From NCBI RefSeq assembly GCF_021026295.1, contig NZ_JAJNDA010000018.1, positions 57,656 through 121,655 of the forward strand: a stretch of DNA of 64,000 nucleotides, in the 5' to 3' direction. The notes beneath the pieces are model-generated. The model was not told where the DNA came from. It searched no databases and saw nothing but the letters and a program-made list of their open reading frames with translations. A program made the position numbers and the translations under genes. Shown piece after piece: positions 20,972 to 32,300 of the stretch (position 1 is its first letter; every line of letters begins with the position of its first letter). The stretch is from Actinomycetospora soli. GTDB lineage: Bacteria > Actinomycetota > Actinomycetes > Mycobacteriales > Pseudonocardiaceae.

Positions 20972-22691
20972 GCAGGGAGCGGACCTTCTCCGGGCCGGCC
21001 GCGAGCAGCAGCGTCGGCAGCCGCGGCCCGGTCTCCGACCCGACGAGCGCCCGGTAGAGCAGCACGAAGAAGCGCCGCTGCGCGGCCTTCAGCTCGTCGG
21101 CCATGTCCGAGTCGGCAGGCTTCGTGTCCAGCGGCAGGCCGGCCTGCTGCTTGGGCACGCCGTAGACCAGCGTCGTGAGGCCCTCGAGCGACCAGTCCTG
21201 CTCCAGGCCGTCGAGCAGCAGGCGCAGCGACTCCCGGTCGGTCCCGTCCAGCGACGACAGCAGCTCGGCGTCCGGGGCCGCGAGCAGCCGCGTGTGCGAC
21301 TCCTCGGGCATGTAGTGCTCGACCCACGCCTCCGCGCGGTCGAGCCGCGGCCGCAGGTCGTCGAGGGTGACCGGCTCCTCCGGGTCGCTCGACACCAGTC
21401 CGGTGAGGATGCGGCTCAGCTGCTGCGGGTCGCCGGTGGTCACGTCGACGACCGAGGTGAGGGTGCGGAACGAGACCGGCTGCGGGGTCTGCGGCAGCGA
21501 CCGCTCCGCCGTCGCCACCGACCGCGCGTGCCCCAGCGCCTCGATCGGCGGGGCCGTGCCGCCCGCGACCTTGCGCGCGAGCGCGTCCCACTCGTCGTAG
21601 AGCCGGGAGAGCTCGGCGTCGAACGCGACCTTGATCGCCTGGTTGGGCCGCCGACGGGCGTAGAGCCAGCGCAGCAGCGGCGCCTCGAAGACCTCGAGCG
21701 CCGACGACGGCGTCGGCACGCCGCCCTTCGACGACGACATCTTCGCCTGCCCCGAGATGCCGACGAAGGCGTACATCGGGCCGATCGGCTGCCGCCCGCC
21801 GAAGATCTCGGAGACGAGCAGGCCGCCGACCTCGTACGACGAGCCGGGAGACGAGTGGTCCACCCCGCTCGGCTCGAAGTCGACGCCCTCGAAGGCCCAG
21901 CGCATGGGCCAGTCGACCTTCCACACGAGCTTGCCACGGGTGAACTCGGAGAGCAGCACCGTCTCCGACGACCCGCAGGCGCAGGTGAAGGTCATCTCGG
22001 TGGAGTCGTCGTCGTAGGCGACGATCGTCGTGTCGTCCTTGCCGCACGCCGAGCAGAACGGCTTGTAGGGGAAGTACTCGCCCGTGGCCGAGCCGACCGC
22101 CTCGTCGTCGGGACCCTCGTCCTCGTCCGCGATGACCGTCTTCTTCGTCCGGAACCGGCCGAGGACCGCGTCGATCCGCGAGCGCTCGCGCATCGCGAGC
22201 AGCGTCTGCGTCACGTACGCGCCGGAGGTGTACATCTGCGTCTGCGAGATGCCGCGGAACGGCACCCCGAGCTCCTCGAGCGCCGCGATCATCGGCGCCT
22301 TGAAGTGCTCGGCCCAGTTCGGGTGCTCGCTGCCGCGCGGGGCGGGGACGGCGGTCAGCGGCTTGCCGATGTGCTCGGCCCAGGAGTCGTCGATGCCCTC
22401 GACGCCCTTCGGCACGCGGCGGTAGCGGTCGAAGTCGTCCCACGAGATGACGTGCTCGCAGGGGATGCCGCGGCGGCGGATCTCGTCGGCGACCAGGTGC
22501 GGGGTGAGGACCTCGCGCAGGTTGCCGAGGTGGATCGGGCCGGACGGGCTCAGGCCGGAGGCACAGATGATCGTGCGACCCGGCTCGGCCCCCTCGATCT
22601 CCTTCTGCGCTGCGACGACCTCGTCGGCGAGCGTCGCCACCCAGTCCTGCGAGGTGGACTCGGCGCTCGCACCACCGCGCTTGCGCGCCAT
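20961..22691 (-). CDS. lysS: Class I lysyl-tRNA synthetase
   Basis: A 576-residue LysRS of class I, the type common in archaea and found only in some bacteria. The HIGH-type motif is PSGPIHLGN at residues 49-57 and the KMSKS-type motif is KMSSSKG near residue 315. Cys pairs CSAC and CACG near residues 203 and 225 resemble a zinc ribbon. The enzyme charges tRNA-Lys in the cytoplasm. The ATG at 22691 overlaps the stop of the upstream FAH gene by one base, so the two are coupled. No class II lysS is in the window, so whether this is the only LysRS is unknown. Confidence 0.92.
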   Translation of the reverse strand: MARKRGGASAESTSQDWVATLADEVVAAQKEIEGAEPGRTIICASGLSPSGPIHLGNLREVLTPHLVADEIRRRGIPCEHVISWDDFDRYRRVPKGVEGIDDSWAEHIGKPLTAVPAPRGSEHPNWAEHFKAPMIAALEELGVPFRGISQTQMYTSGAYVTQTLLAMRERSRIDAVLGRFRTKKTVIADEDEGPDDEAVGSATGEYFPYKPFCSACGKDDTTIVAYDDDSTEMTFTCACGSSETVLLSEFTRGKLVWKVDWPMRWAFEGVDFEPSGVDHSSPGSSYEVGGLLVSEIFGGRQPIGPMYAFVGISGQAKMSSSKGGVPTPSSALEVFEAPLLRWLYARRRPNQAIKVAFDAELSRLYDEWDALARKVAGGTAPPIEALGHARSVATAERSLPQTPQPVSFRTLTSVVDVTTGDPQQLSRILTGLVSSDPEEPVTLDDLRPRLDRAEAWVEHYMPEESHTRLLAAPDAELLSSLDGTDRESLRLLLDGLEQDWSLEGLTTLVYGVPKQQAGLPLDTKPADSDMADELKAAQRRFFVLLYRALVGSETGPRLPTLLLAAGPEKVRSLLTA

Positions 22692-23485
22692 CAGCGATCC
22701 CGGACCGGGTTCGTCAGCGTGCCGATGCCCTCGACGGTGACCGACACCGTCTGCCCGTCGACCATCGGGCCGACGCCCGCGGGGGTGCCGGTGAGGATCG
22801 TGTCGCCGGGCAGCAGGGTCATGACCCGCGAGATGTAGGCGATCTGCTTCTCGATGCCGTGGATGAGCATGCTCGTCCGCGAGGACTGCACCGTGGCGCC
22901 GTCGAGCGTCGTCGAGATCGCGAGGTCGGACGGGTCGAGCTGCGTCTCGATCCACGGGCCGAGCGGGCAGAAGGTGTCATAGCCCTTGGCTCGGGTCCAC
23001 TGCCCGTCGGCGGACTGCAGGTCGCGGGCCGTGACGTCGTTCGCGACGGTGTAGCCCAGCACCACGTCCATCGCCCGCGCCTCGGGCACGTCGCGGCACG
23101 GCTGCCCGATCACGACGGCGAGCTCGCCCTCGTAGTCCACGCGCTCGGAGTCCGCGGGCCGCAGGATCGGCAGGCCCGGCCCGATCACGCTCGTCGAGGG
23201 CTTCATGAAGATCAGCGGGTTCGCGGGCGCGTCACCTCCGCCCATCTCCGCGACGTGCTCGGCGTAGTTCTTGCCGATGCAGACGACCTTCGACGGCAGG
23301 ATCGGCGCGAGCAGCCGGACGTCCGCGAGCGGCCAGGTGCGGCCGGTGAAGGTCGGGTCGCCGAACGGGTGCTCCGCGATCTCCGCGCAGACGTCCCCGC
23401 CCTCCGGGCTGCCACCGGCGGCGGTGGGCGACTGGAGGGCGGCGAAGGAGACACCGTCGGCGTGGGCGATCCGGGCGAGACGCAC
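22691..23485 (-). CDS. Fumarylacetoacetate hydrolase (FAH) family protein
   Basis: A 264-residue FAH-superfamily protein. Members hydrolyse or decarboxylate 2-keto acids with a bound Mg or Mn. Metal-binding residues appear in VDYEGELAVVIG (Glu-x-Glu, near 119-130), with KNYAEHVAEMG near 74-84, FMKPSTSVIGPG near 96-107, and the terminal LLPGDTILTGTPAGVG. It matches the short bacterial form and resembles mycobacterial Rv2993c, which lies next to gltX. GTG at 23485 is preferred over GTG at 23494 because a -10-like TAGGGT ends 7 nt before it and homology begins there. The natural substrate is unknown. Confidence 0.85.
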   Translation of the reverse strand: MRLARIAHADGVSFAALQSPTAAGGSPEGGDVCAEIAEHPFGDPTFTGRTWPLADVRLLAPILPSKVVCIGKNYAEHVAEMGGGDAPANPLIFMKPSTSVIGPGLPILRPADSERVDYEGELAVVIGQPCRDVPEARAMDVVLGYTVANDVTARDLQSADGQWTRAKGYDTFCPLGPWIETQLDPSDLAISTTLDGATVQSSRTSMLIHGIEKQIAYISRVMTLLPGDTILTGTPAGVGPMVDGQTVSVTVEGIGTLTNPVRDR

Positions 23486-23492
23486 GGCGACC

Positions 23493-23498
23493 ACCCTA
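23493..23498 (-). promoter_or_regulatory. Putative -10 box of a leaderless FAH-lysS promoter
   Basis: TAGGGT on the minus strand ends 7 nt before the GTG at 23485. This spacing places the transcription start at the start codon and supports that start over the one 9 nt further upstream. Confidence 0.45.
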
Positions 23499-24404
23499 GT
23501 CGCCGCGCGGGACCACCTCTCCGGCCGCCACCGGCTCCTCGTCGGCCACGAGCGTCCACTCCCCGGCGCGCCCGAGCTCGGCGTTCAGGGCCCGCAGGTC
23601 GGTCCGCGGCACGGCCAGCCACGCGCCCTGGTCCGACCACGTCCACGCCAGCCGGACCTCGGGCAACGCCCGTGCCACGGCGACGTGCAGCACCGTCGAG
23701 AGGTACTTCGGGTGGCTCGCCCAGCTCAGAGGGAGGTCCTTCCCGACGAGGGCCAGGGTCAGCTCGGTCCGCCGCCCGGAGACCGCGAGGTGCTCGACCC
23801 TGATCGGGGTGCCGGTGAGCCGGGCGAGGTCGGCGACCTGCTCGCGGAGGTCGTCCTCGAGCTGCTCGACGTGGGACTCGTGGAAGGCGAGGGCCGCGAG
23901 GTGGGCGTCCGGCTCGAAGTCCGGGTGGTAGTACCCGCCCTCCCACGACGCCGAGAGCACGCTGGACGCCGTCACCGGCTCCCCCGCGTCGGCGACGGCC
24001 TCCATCAGGTCGACCGGACGCGGGGTGCGGGGCCGGAACAGCCCGGCGCGGTCGAGGATGCCGACGACGCGGGCGAGCTCCGCGCGTCCCTCGGGCGAGA
24101 GGTCGGGCGGGGCCGGGCGCTCCGCCGGGACCGGCACCGACCCGACGTCGGGAACGACCGGGGCGGGCCGCCAGCCGCCGACCGGACCGGACTCCCGCGC
24201 CGCGCGGGCCGCGTTCGCGGCGCGCCGGTGGCGGACGGCGACGATCGAGAACCCGACGAGGGCGACGACGGCCAGGCCGAGCAGCGGCCACGGCTCGCCG
24301 AGGCTCCCCGGCCCGAACGCGAGATGGAGGAAGTACCCGGAGACGACGAGACCTCCTGCGCCCCAGAGCAGGGCGAGGAGGTCGTCGAGGGACCAGCGTC
24401 CCAT
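23496..24404 (-). CDS. Membrane-anchored protein of unknown function
   Basis: A 302-residue protein I do not recognise. It starts with two hydrophobic segments (around residues 10-28 and 38-58) forming a membrane hairpin, then a basic stretch and a Pro-rich linker (residues 75-105). The C-terminal ~190 residues form a soluble mixed alpha/beta domain with HESHVEQLEDDLREQVADL as a likely helix. It starts 4 bp after the leuB stop and is probably cotranscribed with it. Its stop codon lies next to the FAH gene's -10 box. A link to leucine synthesis is not evident. Confidence 0.65.
   Translation of the reverse strand: MGRWSLDDLLALLWGAGGLVVSGYFLHLAFGPGSLGEPWPLLGLAVVALVGFSIVAVRHRRAANAARAARESGPVGGWRPAPVVPDVGSVPVPAERPAPPDLSPEGRAELARVVGILDRAGLFRPRTPRPVDLMEAVADAGEPVTASSVLSASWEGGYYHPDFEPDAHLAALAFHESHVEQLEDDLREQVADLARLTGTPIRVEHLAVSGRRTELTLALVGKDLPLSWASHPKYLSTVLHVAVARALPEVRLAWTWSDQGAWLAVPRTDLRALNAELGRAGEWTLVADEEPVAAGEVVPRGD
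24139..24156 (+). repeat. Copy of the over-represented 18-mer motif (coding)
   Basis: GACCCGACGTCGGGAACG matches the consensus GACCCGWCGTCGGGAACG exactly. It lies inside the Pro-rich linker of the membrane-anchored protein gene, so it is tolerated in coding sequence. Confidence 0.6.
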
Positions 24405-24408
24405 GGGC

Positions 24409-25455
24409 TCAGGCGAGGCTGCGGGTACCGGCGGCGCTGGAGACGAGGGCGGCGAGCCGGTCGCCGACCGCGCTCGTGCCGCCCGGGTTCTGGTGGTCGC
24501 GGGTCGCGAGGTCGAACGCGACCGCGGCCTCGACGCGGCGGGCCAGCTCGGGCTCGCCGAGGTGGTCGAGCAGCAGCGCGACGGAGAGGACGGCGGCCGT
24601 CGGGTCGGCGATGCCCTTCCCGGCGATGTCGGGCGCGCTGCCGTGCACCGGCTCGAACATGCTCGGGTTGGCGCGCGAGACGTCCAGGTTGCCGGACGCC
24701 GCGAGGCCGATGCCGCCGGTGACCGCGGCCGCAAGGTCGGTGAGGATGTCGCCGAAGAGGTTGTCGGTGACGATCACGTCGTAGCGCGACGGGTCGGTGA
24801 CCAGGTGGATCGTCGTGGAGTCGACGTGCTGGTAGTCGACCGACACGTCCGGGTGCTCGAGCGAGACCTCCTCGACCACGCGCGACCACAGCGACCCGGC
24901 GTGGGTGAGGACGTTGGTCTTGTGCACCAGCGTCAGCTTGCGCCGCGGGCGGTTCGCGGCGCGGGCGAAGGCGTCGCGGACCACGCGCTCCACGCCGAAG
25001 GCCGTGTTGATGCTGACCTCGGTCGCGATCTCCTGCGGGGTGTCCTTGCGGAGCAGGCCGCCGGTGCCCGCGTACGGGCCCTCGGTGCCCTCGCGGACGA
25101 CGACGAGGTCGATCTCCGGCTGGGCCGACAGCGGCCCGCGGACGCCCGGGTAGAGCCGGGCCGGGCGCAGGTTGACGTGGTGGTCGAGCTCGAAGCGCAG
25201 ACGCAGCAGCAGCCCGCGCTCGAGGATGCCGCTCGGCACCGACGGGTCGCCGACGGCGCCGAGAAGGATCGCGTCGTGCTCGCGCAGCTCCGTGAGCACC
25301 GACTCGGGCAGCAGCTCGCCGGTGGAGTGCCAGCGGGCGGCGCCGAGGTCGTAGTGCGTGGACTCGATCTGCGGGGCCAGCTCGGAGAGGACCTTGAGGG
25401 CCTCGTTGGTGACCTCGGGTCCGATCCCGTCTCCGGGCACCACCGCGAGTCGCAT
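24409..25455 (-). CDS. leuB: 3-isopropylmalate dehydrogenase
   Basis: A 348-residue enzyme of the isocitrate/isopropylmalate dehydrogenase family that oxidises and decarboxylates 3-isopropylmalate with NAD in leucine synthesis. The start [15 protein letters not shown], the Arg-containing substrate loop ([20 protein letters not shown], residues 83-102), the metal-binding Asp in [20 protein letters not shown] (near 218-237) and the NAD-binding [17 protein letters not shown] (near 264-280) are all present. It is the short type found in actinobacteria. It lies upstream of an unknown membrane protein and downstream of serA on the same strand, as in mycobacteria. Confidence 0.95.
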   Translation of the reverse strand: MRLAVVPGDGIGPEVTNEALKVLSELAPQIESTHYDLGAARWHSTGELLPESVLTELREHDAILLGAVGDPSVPSGILERGLLLRLRFELDHHVNLRPARLYPGVRGPLSAQPEIDLVVVREGTEGPYAGTGGLLRKDTPQEIATEVSINTAFGVERVVRDAFARAANRPRRKLTLVHKTNVLTHAGSLWSRVVEEVSLEHPDVSVDYQHVDSTTIHLVTDPSRYDVIVTDNLFGDILTDLAAAVTGGIGLAASGNLDVSRANPSMFEPVHGSAPDIAGKGIADPTAAVLSVALLLDHLGEPELARRVEAAVAFDLATRDHQNPGGTSAVGDRLAALVSSAAGTRSLA

Positions 25456-25597
25456 GTCCAGCCTTCCTCCCCCGACGGGCCGACCTCGATGGTGCGACCG
25501 GGCTCACCTGCGGTGGAGGCTACCGCGCGTGTCGGTGGGACTCCTCACCGGATCACTCCATGGGATGTGTCGGTCCCCGCGGTGCCCGATCGACGCC

Positions 25598-27166
25598 TCA
25601 GCCGAACGGGATCAAACGGGTGGTTCGCGCGTCGAGCGCGCTCCCGATCGGGGCCAGCACCTCGTCGGGGACCGCGCGGTCGACGCGCAGCAGCATGACC
25701 GACGAACCGCGATCGCGCGTCTGCGAGAGCTGGGCGGCCTCGATGTTGATGTCGGACTCCCCCAGCCGGGTGCCGACGAGGCCCATCGCGCCGGGCCGGT
25801 CGGTGTACTCGACGAGCAGGACGTGGCCCTCGGCCCGCAGGTCGAACGACCGCCCGTTGATCTCCACCAGCTTCTCCGCCTGGTCGGTCCCCGTGAGCGT
25901 CCCCGAGACCGTGGTGTGGCCCGCGCGCAGCGTGACGACGCTGCGGTGGTTCGGGCTCTCCGTCGCGGTCTCCACCGTGACGGTCACCCCGCGCTCGGCG
26001 GCCAGGGCCGGCGCGTTGACGAACGTGACCGGCTCGTCGACGACCTCGCCGAACACCCCGCGCAGCGCCGCGAGCTCCAGCACCCCGACGTCCTCGTGCG
26101 CGAGCTCGCCGCGGACCTCGACGGTGATGGCGTCGGGCTGCCCGACGAGGGTCGACAGCAGCGTGCCGAGCTTCTGCGTGACGCCGAGCCACGGCCGGAC
26201 CTCCTCGCCGACCGCGCCGCCCTGCACGTTGACCGCGTCGGGCACGAAGTCGCCGCGCAGGGCCTTCAGCACGGAGTGCGCGACGTCGGTGCCCGCCCGG
26301 TCCTGCGCCTCCGCCGTGCTCGCGCCGAGGTGCGGCGTGGCCGTGACCTGCTCCAGCTCGAAGAGCGGGCTCTGCGTGGTCGGCTCGGTGACGTAGACGT
26401 CCACGCCCGCGCCCGCGACGTGCCCGGAGCGGATCGCCTCGGCGAGCGCCTCCTCGTCGACCAGCCCGCCGCGCGCCGCGTTGATCACGATGACGCCGGG
26501 CTTCGTCCGCGCCAGCGCCTCCTTGCCGATGAGCCCCTGCGTCTCCGGGGTCTTCGGCAGGTGGATCGTCATCATGTCGGCGCGGCCGAGCAGCTCGTCC
26601 AGCTCGACGAGCTCGATCCCGAGCTGGGCGGCGCGGCTCGCGGGCAGGTACGGGTCGTAGGCGATGACGTGGGTGTCGAACGCCTTGATGCGGCTCGCGA
26701 ACAGCTGCCCGATCTTGCCGAGCCCGATGACGCCGACCGTCTTGCCCTGGATCTCCACCCCGCCGTAGCGCGAGCGCGCCCACTCGCCGCGGCGCAGGGC
26801 GGCGTCGGCGGCGGGGATGTGCCGGGCGGTCGCGAGCAGCAGGGCGAGGGCGTGCTCGGCGGCCGAGACGATGTTGCTGATGGGGGCGTTCACCACCATC
26901 ACGCCGGCCGCCGTCGCGGCGGGCACGTCGACGTTGTCCAGCCCGACCCCGGCCCGCCCGACGACCGTGAGGCGGCGCTGCGCGGCGAACACCTCGGCGT
27001 CGACCTGTGTCGCACTGCGGACGAGCAGCGCGTCCGCGTCGGCCACGGCCTCGAGCAGGGCCGCCCGGTCCGTGCCGTCGACCTGGCGGACCTCCACCTC
27101 GTCGCCGAACACCTCCAGCGTCGACGCGGCGAGCTTCTCGGCCATCAGGACGACGGGCTTCGGCAT
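25598..27166 (-). CDS. serA: D-3-phosphoglycerate dehydrogenase
   Basis: A 522-residue enzyme that commits 3-phosphoglycerate to serine synthesis. It has the 2-hydroxyacid dehydrogenase catalytic core with the NAD motif GLGKIGQLFASR near residues 148-159 and the catalytic HLGAST near 280. It then carries the extra intervening (ASB) domain and a C-terminal ACT domain (from LLVEYTDRPGAMGLVGTRLG, residues ~450-470). This long type is allosterically inhibited by serine in mycobacteria. The order serA-leuB follows the mycobacterial arrangement. REP-like hairpins lie about 125 bp upstream. Confidence 0.95.
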   Translation of the reverse strand: MPKPVVLMAEKLAASTLEVFGDEVEVRQVDGTDRAALLEAVADADALLVRSATQVDAEVFAAQRRLTVVGRAGVGLDNVDVPAATAAGVMVVNAPISNIVSAAEHALALLLATARHIPAADAALRRGEWARSRYGGVEIQGKTVGVIGLGKIGQLFASRIKAFDTHVIAYDPYLPASRAAQLGIELVELDELLGRADMMTIHLPKTPETQGLIGKEALARTKPGVIVINAARGGLVDEEALAEAIRSGHVAGAGVDVYVTEPTTQSPLFELEQVTATPHLGASTAEAQDRAGTDVAHSVLKALRGDFVPDAVNVQGGAVGEEVRPWLGVTQKLGTLLSTLVGQPDAITVEVRGELAHEDVGVLELAALRGVFGEVVDEPVTFVNAPALAAERGVTVTVETATESPNHRSVVTLRAGHTTVSGTLTGTDQAEKLVEINGRSFDLRAEGHVLLVEYTDRPGAMGLVGTRLGESDINIEAAQLSQTRDRGSSVMLLRVDRAVPDEVLAPIGSALDARTTRLIPFG

Positions 27167-27291
27167 GCTTCTCCCCGGGGTCGGCGACGGTGCGCGGCGC
27201 TCATCGTGCCGTACGCCACACCGACCGGGAGGGCAGGGTGTGACCCGGACCTCACCCCGGTCTCACGTGGTTCCCGTGCGGTCCCCTGGGT

Positions 27292-27388
27292 GTCAGCGGT
27301 GGCACACGGCGGACGTCCAGGGTCAGCAGATCGCCACGTCCATGGAGCGCGAACCCTGGCCCAGTGTCAGCGGTGGCACACGGCGGAC
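27292..27388. repeat. Paired REP-like hairpins, locus 3
   Basis: Two copies (27292-27314 and 27366-27388) begin GTCAGCGGTGGCACACGGCG and are each followed by GACGTCCAG and GTCAGCAG. The arm ends in GGAC instead of TGAC, so both copies share the same change and probably arose by duplication. Confidence 0.7.
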
Positions 27389-27433
27389 GTCCAGCGTCAG
27401 CAGCTCGCCACAGTGCATCTCGACGCACCGGGA

Positions 27434-28417
27434 TCAGGCCGGTCGGGGCAGGTCGGGGGTCCACAGCACGGAGGGCGTCGGCAACTGCTCCGCGACCGCG
27501 ATGGCGTCCAGCACGTCGCGCAGCAGTCCACCCGGGTCACCACGCATCCGCATCGGCCGCACGCCGTACACGTGCAACCCGGCAGATCGGTAGGCCCGGT
27601 GCTGCCGTTCCGTCTCGGTGACCTGCTCCGGGGTCATGAAGTGGTGCTCGGTCGAGTCGATGGGCAGGACCAGCCCCAGGTCGGGGAGCAGGCCGTCCGC
27701 GATCCCCAGGAACTCGCTGCCCGCGCTGACCCGGACGTTGAGCACGATGGCGTGGGCACGCAGCTGCGGTTGCGCGTTCCACCAGCGGAGGAAGTCGAAC
27801 TCTGCAGCCGACCGCGCACCCGTGGTCACGGCGCGGAGGACGCGTCGCGGCGTCGAACTCCCCTTCCGGCACCCCGCCTCCAGCTCGGCGACGAGGGACT
27901 CCGGGAGGACCAGACGCCGCTGCACCGGCTCGCTGAGCAGCGCAGCGATGTCGGATTCGTCGGTCATCGTGCGCGCGACGTCGAGCACACTCCGCTCGAT
28001 CGACGCGACCGGGAACCCGTCCCGGATCCGTGGCGGCGTCGGCAGTCGTCGCGTCCGCTCGACGCGCACGATCGGTGTCGCGTGCAGGCGCACCCCGAAC
28101 GGGATGAGCAGATGGACCGCGGCCGGGAGCTCGCCACGGCGCAGTCCGTGGGCTCGCGCGGCGTCCAACCCCGTGAGGACGGCCTGCGGTCCGGCGTAGA
28201 CGAGCGCGGCGCGGACGAGTTCCCGCCGGGTCGGTGTCCCGGTACCGAGCCGCACGGTCGCCGGTGCCATCAACGTCCACGGCCCACCCGTGCGGCAGCG
28301 CCGATAGATGGTGCCCTCCGGGATGCCGAGTCCCATCAACTCGTGCACGTGGGCGATGTTGTCGACGGCCACGCTCCGGACGTACTCCGGATCGGCCGCC
28401 CAGGTTCCTCGTCGCAT
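27434..28417 (-). CDS. AbiEi/DUF559-like protein, PD-(D/E)XK nuclease-type C-terminus
   Basis: A 327-residue protein of a group abundant in actinobacteria, often annotated as having a type IV AbiEi antitoxin-like domain. The first ~90 residues include a winged-helix-type segment (LMGLGIPEGTIYRRCRTG). The C-terminal part (SAAEFDFLRW, then GLLPDLGLVLPIDSTEHH near residues 240-265, and YRSAGLHVYGVRPM) resembles the Asp...Asp/Ser-x-His arrangement of very short patch or DUF559 nuclease-like folds. No toxin gene is adjacent. Activity is unknown. The ATG at 28417 is chosen because the longer in-frame upstream part is low complexity. Confidence 0.6.
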   Translation of the reverse strand: MRRGTWAADPEYVRSVAVDNIAHVHELMGLGIPEGTIYRRCRTGGPWTLMAPATVRLGTGTPTRRELVRAALVYAGPQAVLTGLDAARAHGLRRGELPAAVHLLIPFGVRLHATPIVRVERTRRLPTPPRIRDGFPVASIERSVLDVARTMTDESDIAALLSEPVQRRLVLPESLVAELEAGCRKGSSTPRRVLRAVTTGARSAAEFDFLRWWNAQPQLRAHAIVLNVRVSAGSEFLGIADGLLPDLGLVLPIDSTEHHFMTPEQVTETERQHRAYRSAGLHVYGVRPMRMRGDPGGLLRDVLDAIAVAEQLPTPSVLWTPDLPRPA

Positions 28418-28732
28418 GGCGCGACTGTCCGACGGCCGGCGCTCCCGGTGGGGATCTCGCCGTGCCCCCTGGGGACAACCGGCTCTCCCCGTACCGGTGG
28501 GGACGGCCCATTGGTCCCCGTGCCGGGAACGACGACGACGGGCGTACCAGTGAGGTACACCCGTCGTCAGGAACACCAACCGGAGTCGACCGTGGCGGGC
28601 TGCTGACGCTGGACGTCAGCCGTGTGCCACCGCTGACACTCCGGCGCCCCACCACGACCGTGGCGGGCTGCTGACGCTGGATGTCAGCCGTGTGCCACCG
28701 CTGACATCCAGCGGTGGCCACCCCGGCAGGGA
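28418..28732. other. 315-bp intergenic region with a tandem repeat
   Basis: There is no gene here. It contains two 68-bp-spaced near-identical segments beginning GTGGCGGGCTGCTGACGCTG, each ending in a REP-like hairpin. The left part has a Gly/Asp-codon-like GC-rich stretch without a credible frame. Confidence 0.7.
28590..28710. repeat. Paired REP-like hairpins, locus 4 (tandem, 68-bp spacing)
   Basis: Hairpin copies at 28615-28637 and 28683-28705 have arms GTCAGC/GCTGAC. Each is preceded by GTGGCGGGCTGCTGACGCTG and a GGAYG link. They lie beyond the 3' end of ilvC, so a terminator role is possible there. Confidence 0.75.
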
Positions 28733-30275
<1,543 letters not shown>

Positions 30276-30279
<4 letters not shown>

Positions 30280-32186
30280 CGGGCCTCGTTCTCCCGCTCG
30301 ATGTTCGTCACGACCTCGTCCGCGCCCCCGGACTCGGGGTCGTCGAACAGGGGCCGGATGTCGCGGGCGGCCATGATCTGGTCGTTGCCGGTGCCGGCGG
30401 CGACCATCGGCCACACCTGGGCGTCGGCGCCGACGGTGAAGTCGATGACGACGGGCCGGTCGTTGATCGCCATGGCCTGGTTGATGACGCGGTCGACGTC
30501 GTCGCGCGACTCGCACCGCAGGCCCTCGCAGCCCAGCGCCTCGGCGAGCATCACGAAGTCCGGCACACGGTGCTTGTGCGTGCCGAGCTCGGTGTTCGAG
30601 TACCGCTCCCCGTAGAACAGGGTCTGCCACTGCCGGACCATGCCGAGGTTGCCGTTGTTGATGACGGCGACCTTGATCGGGATGCCCTCGATCGCGCAGG
30701 TCGCGAGCTCCTGGTTGGTCATCTGGAAGCAGCCGTCGCCGTCGATGCACCACACCGTGGTGTCCGGCAGGCCGACCTTCGCGCCCATCGCCGCGGGCAC
30801 GCCGTAGCCCATCGTCCCGGCGCCGCCGGAGTTGAGCCAGGTGCGCGGGTGCTCGTAGCCGATGAACTGGGCGGCCCACATCTGGTGCTGGCCGACGCCG
30901 GCCGCGTAGATGGCCTCCGGGCCGGCGATCTTCCCGATGCGCTCGATGACGTACTCCGGCGAGAGCGTGCCGTCGGCCGGCTCGTCGTACCCGAGCGGGA
31001 ACGTCTCCCGCCAGGAGTTGAGCTGGTTCCACCAGGTCGTGAGGTCCGGGCTCGAGGCCTCGGACCCGCGCAGGGCCGCCGTCAGCTCGCCGATCACCTC
31101 ACGGGCGTCGCCGACGATCGGCACGTCGGCCACCCGGTTCTTGCCGATCTCGGCCGGGTCGATGTCGGCGTGCACGATGCGCGCCTCGGGCGCGAACGTC
31201 GACAGGTCGCCGGTGACGCGGTCGTCGAACCGCGCGCCGAGCGCGATGAGCAGGTCGGAGCGCTGCATCGCCGCGACGGCCGCGACGGTGCCGTGCATGC
31301 CGGGCATGCCGAGGTTCTGCGGGTGCGAGTCCGGGAACGCGCCGCGCGCCATCAGGGTCGTGACGACGGGTGCGCCGGTCTCACGGGCGAGCTCCATGAG
31401 CTCCGCGGAGGCACCGGCCTTGATGACCCCGCCGCCGACGTAGAGGACGGGACGCTGCGCCTCGCCGATCAGCCGGGCGGCCTCACGGATCTGCTTGCCG
31501 TGCGGCTTGGTGGTGGGCCGGTAGCCGGGCAGCGCCATGTCGACCGGCCACGAGAACGTGGTCTGCACCTGTAGCACGTCCTTGGGCAGGTCGACCAGCA
31601 CCGGGCCGGGACGACCGGTGGCCGCGATGTGGAACGCCTCGGTGATCGCCCGCGGGATGTCCGCCGGGTCGGTGACCAGCATGTTGTGCTTGGTGATCGG
31701 CAGCGTGATGCCGCAGATGTCGGCTTCCTGGAACGCGTCCGTGCCGATCATCTTGCGGCCGACCTGGCCGGTGATCGCGACGATCGGCACCGAGTCCAGC
31801 ATGGCGTCGGCGAGCGGGGTGACCAGGTTGGTGGCGCCCGGACCCGACGTCGCGATGCAGACCCCGACGCGCCCGGTGGCCTGCGCGTAGCCGGTGGCGG
31901 CGTGCCCCGCGCCCTGCTCGTGGCGCACGAGGATGTGCCGCACGATCGTCGAGTCGTACAGCGGGTCGTAGGCCGGGAGGATGGCGCCGCCCGGGATGCC
32001 GAAGACGACGTCGCAGCCCACGGCCTCGAGCGACCGCACGAGGGACTGCGCCCCGGTCGCGGGCGTGGGGTCGACGCGGGCGGAGCGGGCCGCCGCGCGG
32101 GACGACGGCGACGCCTGGGTCGCCGAGTCCTGCTGCTCGCTCGGCGCGCCGGTGCGCGGCGCCGGCCGCGGTCTGGCTGTGGTCAT
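30276..32186 (-). CDS. ilvB: Acetolactate synthase large (catalytic) subunit
   Basis: A 636-residue thiamine-diphosphate enzyme that makes acetolactate from pyruvate. It starts with ~40 low-complexity residues, typical of actinobacterial IlvB, then the pyrimidine domain with [19 protein letters not shown] near 60 and the catalytic Glu in [14 protein letters not shown] near 89. The FAD-linked middle domain follows, then the ThDP/Mg motif in [17 protein letters not shown] near 485-500. It is first in ilvB-ilvN-ilvC. A leader peptide and terminator hairpin at 32230-32342 lie just upstream. Confidence 0.96.
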
Positions 32187-32229
32187 CGGTGATCAGCCTC
32201 TGTGGATGGTGAGTCAGGCCCAGGACACG

Positions 32230-32261
32230 AAAAAGCCCTCGCCGCCGGGGGCGGAGAGGGC
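32230..32261 (-). terminator. ilvB attenuator terminator hairpin
   Basis: On the minus strand GCCCTCTCCGCC and GGCGGCGAGGGC form a 12-bp stem with one mismatch and a short loop, followed directly by five T residues. It lies between the leader peptide and ilvB, which is the standard arrangement for transcription attenuation. It is one of the few true hairpin-plus-T-run terminators in the window. Confidence 0.8.
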
Positions 32262-32300
32262 AGGCGCGTCAGGTTCTTCAGGCGGCGAGCACGATGCTCG

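Noticed and set aside
27292..27388. Possible CRISPR array from repeated units
   Set aside because: Only two copies with a 50-nt spacing, the units are palindromic and occur at other loci in the same form, and no cas genes are present.
25358..28606. 1082-residue plus-strand frame across serA and its neighbours
   Set aside because: It runs antisense to serA and the AbiEi-like gene, has no recognisable domain, and is rich in Arg, Asp and Val.
28590..28710. Possible CRISPR-like tandem units
   Set aside because: Two copies only, spaced 68 bp, and each unit is a member of the dispersed hairpin family.
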